A stretch of 9,729 bases of DNA from Candidatus Hydrogenedentota bacterium (GTDB lineage: Bacteria > Hydrogenedentota > Hydrogenedentia > Hydrogenedentales > SLHB01), in NCBI GenBank assembly GCA_003552765.1, contig PUOI01000574.1:1-9729 (forward strand), written 5' to 3'. The position numbers and the translations under genes are program-made. Below, one piece after another: positions 7,280-9,729 of this stretch; position 1 is the stretch's first letter, and each line of letters starts with the position of its first letter. Under the pieces are notes generated by a model. That model made no database searches. It saw only the letters and a list, made by a program, of their open reading frames with translations, and was not told where the DNA came from.

Positions 7280-8360
7280 AATCCATCTCTTTCCCTATTC
7301 CGTACGCGTCGATTCGTCTGAGTAGCGAGCTATAACTGATATCCAGCAACTCCGCCGCTCTGCGGCGGTTCCACAACGTATACTGCAAGGCTTCCTCGAT
7401 AAGGGCGCGCTCCGTGTTCTCCATCGCCTCTCGCGCCGCTTCCTTGAGGGGGGGGAAGGTTCTACCTTTCGATGCGCCATTCCCCGATTGACGCCCCCCC
7501 TGGGCAACCGGCGGAGCATTTTCGCTCGTGGCCCCGTCTATCTCATCTGGACCGGCGCCTTCCTCTCCGCTAAGTTCGGAACTCCACAAACACGACGGAT
7601 CACCCGTGGTAACGAACTTCTTGACTTGCCCGCCCAATTCACGGACATTCCCGCGCCAAGGTATGGCTTGCATGCGCTTGATGTACTCATTTGGTATGGG
7701 TTTGTAGTGTTTGTCTTGCTGTTGGCAGTAATTGTAATTGAAATGTTCCGCCAATAGGGGCACATCCTCCAAACGGTCGCGCAGCGCAGGCATCTCAACG
7801 GTCATTTCGCTGATCCGGAAGTAGATGTCCTTTCGCAAGTAACCGTTTTCGATGGCGTCCTCCAACGGCACGTTCGTAGCGGCGATCACGCGCACATCCA
7901 CGGGGATAGGGGAAACGCCTCCGATGCGCATGATAGGCTCGCCTTCCAAGACTTGCAGCAATTTGCCCTGGATCCGCAACGGGGTCTCGGCAAGTTCGTC
8001 CAAGAAAATCGAACCGTTGTGCGCCAACTCAAACCGGCCCGGCTTAACGGAACGCGCACCCGTGAAAGCCCCAGGCTCAAAACCAAACAGTTCGCTTTCG
8101 AAGATTGTTTCGGGTATTCCTGGGCAGTTCACTTTGATGAAGGGTTTCTGCGCGCGCGAACTTAGTTTGTGGAGCATGCGCGCGGCGATCTCCTTGCCTG
8201 TCCCTGTCTCCCCTGTGATTAGCACCATCAAATCGGACTGAGCCAAGTCGCTCAACAGTTCTTTGACGTGGTGGATCTTGCGGCTGCGCCCCACCAACTG
8301 CTCGTTCAGGGGAGCCTGAATCATCTGTGAATCGGAGAATTGGGCCGTTGTGCCTGCCAC
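7272..8360 (-). CDS. Sigma-54 dependent transcriptional activator, AAA+ and Fis-type HTH, no receiver domain
   Basis: This 362-residue enhancer-binding protein remodels the sigma-54 RNA polymerase holoenzyme by ATP hydrolysis. AAA+ features in order: VGRSRKIH near 23-30; Walker A GETGTGKE (50-57); the sigma-54-contacting loop GAFTGA (97-102) intact; Walker B GSIFLDEL (116-123, D121/E122); LRKDIYFR (175-182), whose R176 and R182 match the arginine-finger positions of PspF-type proteins; PALRDRLEDVPLLAEHF (191-207); and WRGNVREL (235-242). A low-complexity Gly/Glu/Asp linker (about 262-305) joins a C-terminal Fis-like HTH (about 318-354; NRRRAAELLDISYSSLLRRI). Only about 20 residues precede the AAA+ domain, so there is no receiver, GAF or PAS input, as in PspF. 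Control must come from a partner protein or from expression level. The GTG start is favoured by GGAAGGAG 7 nt upstream. The gene is first in the EPS operon and overlaps the exporter gene. PEP-CTERM/exosortase EPS loci often encode a sigma-54 regulator (PrsR), but that one carries a receiver domain. Confidence 0.95.
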   Translation of the reverse strand: MAGTTAQFSDSQMIQAPLNEQLVGRSRKIHHVKELLSDLAQSDLMVLITGETGTGKEIAARMLHKLSSRAQKPFIKVNCPGIPETIFESELFGFEPGAFTGARSVKPGRFELAHNGSIFLDELAETPLRIQGKLLQVLEGEPIMRIGGVSPIPVDVRVIAATNVPLEDAIENGYLRKDIYFRISEMTVEMPALRDRLEDVPLLAEHFNYNYCQQQDKHYKPIPNEYIKRMQAIPWRGNVRELGGQVKKFVTTGDPSCLWSSELSGEEGAGPDEIDGATSENAPPVAQGGRQSGNGASKGRTFPPLKEAAREAMENTERALIEEALQYTLWNRRRAAELLDISYSSLLRRIDAYGIGKEMDYE

Positions 8361-8367
8361 GGGCTTG

Positions 8368-8383
8368 CTCCTTCCACTCCTTC
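8368..8383 (-). promoter_or_regulatory. Tandem Shine-Dalgarno of the sigma-54 activator gene
   Basis: On the minus strand GAAGGAGTGGAAGGAG contains two AAGGAG cores. The nearer one ends 7 nt before the GTG at 8360, an ideal spacing that decides this start over the downstream Met13. The farther core abuts the base of the leader hairpin (8383-8406). Confidence 0.7.
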
Positions 8384-8406
8384 GGCTGTCCTACAAGGGA
8401 CAGCCG
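8383..8406 (-). promoter_or_regulatory. 9-bp leader hairpin/operator-like dyad next to the activator's ribosome-binding site
   Basis: cggctgtcc (8383-8391) and ggacagccg (8398-8406) are perfect reverse complements with a 6-nt spacer. In the mRNA this would be a stable stem ending just before the tandem Shine-Dalgarno. It could be an RNA structure that modulates translation or an operator for a DNA-binding protein. There is no T-tract, so a terminator is unlikely. Confidence 0.5.
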
Positions 8407-8441
8407 CTTACTGGCGCTGGGGAGACGGCGCTATTGCTCAT
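8391..8441 (-). CDS. Possible 16-residue leader peptide upstream of the activator gene
   Basis: ATG at 8441 opens a short frame, MSNSAVSPAPVSGCPL, that stops at TAG (8391-8393) inside the leader hairpin. A GAGAGG lies 8 nt upstream, and an AAGGAG directly abuts the ATG, too close to be a good Shine-Dalgarno for it. The frame is in phase with the activator, separated from it by the TAG. It could be a leader peptide whose translation melts the hairpin, or only chance. Confidence 0.15.
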   Translation of the reverse strand: MSNSAVSPAPVSGCPL

Positions 8442-8513
8442 CTCCTTACCCTCTCGCCGTGCCTGGGGTCCCGGTTGAACTGTGCAAATGCTAGAAGCCT
8501 TTATTCATACGGG

Positions 8514-8529
8514 AGCAAATGTTATGCCG
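8514..8529 (-). promoter_or_regulatory. Candidate sigma-54 (-24/-12) promoter of the EPS operon
   Basis: The minus strand reads CGGCATAACATTTGCT. The GG and GC cores are exactly 10 nt apart. Against TGGCAC-N5-TTGCW only the first T (C here) and the last C of the -24 box (T here) differ, and the -12 box TTGCT is perfect. Transcription would start near 8503 and give a leader of about 140 nt carrying the hairpin at 8383-8406 before the activator gene. Because that gene encodes a sigma-54 activator, autoregulation is a natural reading. The motif is seen; promoter activity is inferred. Confidence 0.5.
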
Positions 8530-8576
8530 AACAACGAAGCCGGTTTTGTCCAGATAATTGCACCCCTATGGGGCTA

Positions 8577-8611
8577 CATATTGTGTTCACCCCCAAAAGG
8601 TACAACATATG
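8577..8611. promoter_or_regulatory. Imperfect dyad upstream of the sigma-54 promoter, candidate enhancer site
   Basis: catattgt (8577-8584) can pair with acaacatatg (8602-8611) if two bases are bulged, leaving a 17-nt centre. Its centre is about 90 bp upstream of the predicted start point, a usual distance for an activator binding site. A second short palindrome, tttgt-c-acaaa (8663-8673), lies about 165 bp upstream, and cccc-tat-gggg (8563-8573) lies about 65 bp upstream. None is strong alone. Confidence 0.2.
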
Positions 8612-8666
8612 GACCTGCTTGCCTGGAGGATTGCGTGGCTGCTTTGGTAGGGTGGTCAAAAGTTTG

Positions 8667-9014
8667 TCACAAATGAATAACATTTGATGCTCCTGAAGCC
8701 CCGGCGGCGTTCAAAAGGGCGATTTGCGGGTTCGTGGCCCGCATTTCGTGACACTGCCCCATTTGGTCCCGAACGGCCCAAAATTGTTTCACGCCATGGG
8801 CGACCGTAAGCCGCCGTCCCCAACCGAACTTGCCTGGTACTCTGTCCGCCCTTAAATGGTGGGTAGCCGCTATTCTTGCCGGTGATGCAACAGGGGCTTC
8901 CAGCCCGTGATTCATGGCCTGGAAGGCCATGCGATTTCCTAGCGCGTTCACTTCGGCCATCAACAAGTCTGGGCTGGGCGCTCCACTAGCGACCGCGGCT
9001 AACCCAGTATGCAA
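8667..9014 (-). CDS. Doubtful hypothetical ORF in the intergenic region (possible gene relic)
   Basis: A 115-codon frame begins with TTG at 9014 and ends with TGA at 8667. The frame is open further upstream to 9077, where a TGA sits at 9078-9080. I recognise no family. The product is soluble-looking and rich in Ala, with stretches such as FGWGRRLTVAHGVKQFWAVR and HEMRATNPQIALLNAAGASG. There is no ATG at the start, no clear Shine-Dalgarno and no membrane segment, and codon use does not settle the matter. The stop lies about 140 bp upstream of the sigma-54 promoter candidate. It may be a small gene, the decayed end of one, or a chance frame. Confidence 0.2.
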   Translation of the reverse strand: MHTGLAAVASGAPSPDLLMAEVNALGNRMAFQAMNHGLEAPVASPARIAATHHLRADRVPGKFGWGRRLTVAHGVKQFWAVRDQMGQCHEMRATNPQIALLNAAGASGASNVIHL

Positions 9015-9215
9015 AAACAGGAGTCTACCCCAGCGAGTATACCATCCCGGCGCCAGGGGAATGGTTCCTTGGAGGGCTCATCCTACCGGGTTAAGACAGT
9101 TTCGTGTCGCGCCTGAGTGGAGAGGGTGAAGGGCGAAGGACCATGAAGAGATGATGCGGTCAGCACGCCAGCAGGGTTCGGCTTTGGTGGAAGAGATGGC
9201 TCAGTAAAAGGAAAC

Positions 9216-9248
9216 AGCCCGAGGGGGCGGGTGGAACCCCCTCGGGCT
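9216..9248 (-). terminator. Intrinsic terminator of the pilin-like gene
   Basis: agcccgaggggg (9216-9227) and ccccctcgggct (9237-9248) form a perfect, very GC-rich 12-bp stem with a 9-nt loop, starting 36 bp after the pilin TAA. On the minus strand the stem is followed by GTTTCCTTTTAC, an interrupted but T-rich tail. It isolates the pilin transcript from the EPS operon. Confidence 0.8.
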
Positions 9249-9284
9249 TTGAATCATGGGTGAGGCGTAGTGGGGTGTGTTTTG

Positions 9285-9729
9285 TTACTCAATGGGGGCC
9301 CAGTCCTCACCGTCAGCACCGCCGTGTGCAACATTTTCTGTAATTTCTGTCGTGGTTCCTCGGATCACGCCGGATTCGTCCACATAGAAAGAGCGATGTC
9401 CGGTATTGCCATAATTGATTGGCCAGGCAGTAGCGGAGTATATGGGCTCGCTGCCGTCGGGATCTGCGTCGAACTCGTAGCCTTGGGACCGGTTCCCTTC
9501 GTCCAATTCGCCTAAAGTCGCGTCGATGAACCCAGGGACACTTAAGTCACCTGCAGGATCGTACAAGTCGTTCAGGGTACCGAAGAGGTTTACACCATCA
9601 TTGGTGTCATAGCCGGCTGCCTGGAACGAGATTTCGCCGGTGGAGATGGTCCGCATGGCGCCGACGGCGCTGGCTTCGTTGGCGCTCATGCGCGAACGGA
9701 GCAGGTTGGGGATGGCGATGGCCGCGATG
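9285..9729 (-). CDS. Type IV pilin-like / type II secretion pseudopilin protein (partial, N-terminus outside window)
   Basis: The frame continues upstream of the Met at 9689 to the window edge, adding IAAIAIPNLLRSR before MSANEASAVGAMRTISTGEI. This is the end of the conserved hydrophobic N-terminal helix of class III signal (prepilin) proteins and the start of the alpha-1C region, so the Met at 9689 is internal. The cleavage site and GFTLIE-type motif lie beyond the edge. About 147 residues are visible, ending at TAA (9285-9287). The globular part is short and acidic, with ATWPINYGN-like and HRSFYVDESGVIRG stretches that resemble the C-terminal strand of many pseudopilins in Gram-negative and PVC/Hydrogenedentota-type genomes. 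It would be processed by prepilin peptidase and form a pilus or pseudopilus, or be one of many paralogous prepilins. It is separated from the EPS operon by a terminator and 0.9 kb, so a functional link is not shown. Confidence 0.88.
   Translation of the reverse strand, partial: IAAIAIPNLLRSRMSANEASAVGAMRTISTGEISFQAAGYDTNDGVNLFGTLNDLYDPAGDLSVPGFIDATLGELDEGNRSQGYEFDADPDGSEPIYSATAWPINYGNTGHRSFYVDESGVIRGTTTEITENVAHGGADGEDWAPIE

Larger units (their letters stand above)
8530..9215. other. Intergenic region between the EPS operon promoter and the pilin terminator
   Basis: No confident gene, RNA gene, mobile element or repeat array is seen here. Besides the doubtful minus-strand frame (8667-9014) and the dyads near 8563-8673, there are two small perfect stems: tgcggg/cccgca (8725-8743) and catggcc/ggccatg (8913-8931). 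Both lie inside that frame. The part from 9081 to 9215 shows no feature I can name. Confidence 0.5.

Noticed and set aside
1..8360. Exosortase or PEP-CTERM proteins in the window
   Set aside because: The gene set resembles exosortase-associated EPS loci, but no exosortase and no PEP-CTERM sorting tail is encoded here, so that assignment is not made.
8361..9284. CRISPR array, tRNA, rRNA or insertion sequence in the intergenic region
   Set aside because: No regularly spaced repeats, no cloverleaf-like arrangement, no terminal inverted repeats and no transposase-like reading frame were found by eye.
9687..9689. Met codon at 9689 as the start of the pilin-like gene
   Set aside because: The frame continues upstream to the edge with IAAIAIPNLLRSR, which is the conserved prepilin helix, so this Met is internal.

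Overview
This window looks like a piece of a GC-rich bacterial genome. It carries the regulator, export and chain-length end of an exopolysaccharide (EPS) or capsule operon, followed by an intergenic region and the 3' part of a type IV pilin-like gene. Every convincing gene is on the minus strand, so transcription runs from high to low coordinates. The lineage cannot be fixed from this window. The pilin-like C-terminal half, with its short conserved stretch after the N-terminal helix and an FYVDESGVIR-type motif near the C-terminus, reminds me of deep-branching Gram-negative groups such as Hydrogenedentota, Planctomycetota and Acidobacteriota. A lipoprotein Wza-type exporter implies an outer membrane.

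Layout in transcription order: 9729-9285, 3' part of a pilin/pseudopilin gene, closed by a strong hairpin terminator (9216-9248). 8361-9284, about 0.9 kb without a confident gene. It holds a doubtful open frame (8667-9014), a good sigma-54 type -24/-12 promoter candidate (8514-8529), several small dyads upstream of it, and a leader with a hairpin. 8360-7272, a sigma-54 dependent activator with AAA+ and Fis-type HTH domains but no receiver domain. 7279-6011, a Wza-type outer-membrane polysaccharide export lipoprotein whose start overlaps the regulator's stop by 8 nt. 5998-3653, a Wzc-type chain-length determinant fused to a tyrosine autokinase (BY-kinase). An 81-bp gap with a perfect 15-bp hairpin. 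3571-2726, a WecG/TagA/CpsF glycosyltransferase. 2669-1, a very long membrane-anchored TPR protein that runs off the left edge with 889 codons visible.

How the parts fit: the glycosyltransferase adds a sugar to a lipid-linked intermediate. The Wzc-like protein controls chain length and couples polymerisation to export, and the Wza-like lipoprotein forms the outer-membrane channel. The TPR protein is a plausible periplasmic scaffold, as TPR proteins are in other EPS secretion systems. The activator is the first gene of the apparent operon and sits behind a sigma-54-like promoter, which suggests a positive autoregulatory loop driving the whole EPS operon. The most unusual points are this wiring, a tyrosine kinase with non-canonical Walker A' and oligomerisation motifs, the hairpin between kinase and glycosyltransferase, and the giant TPR protein.
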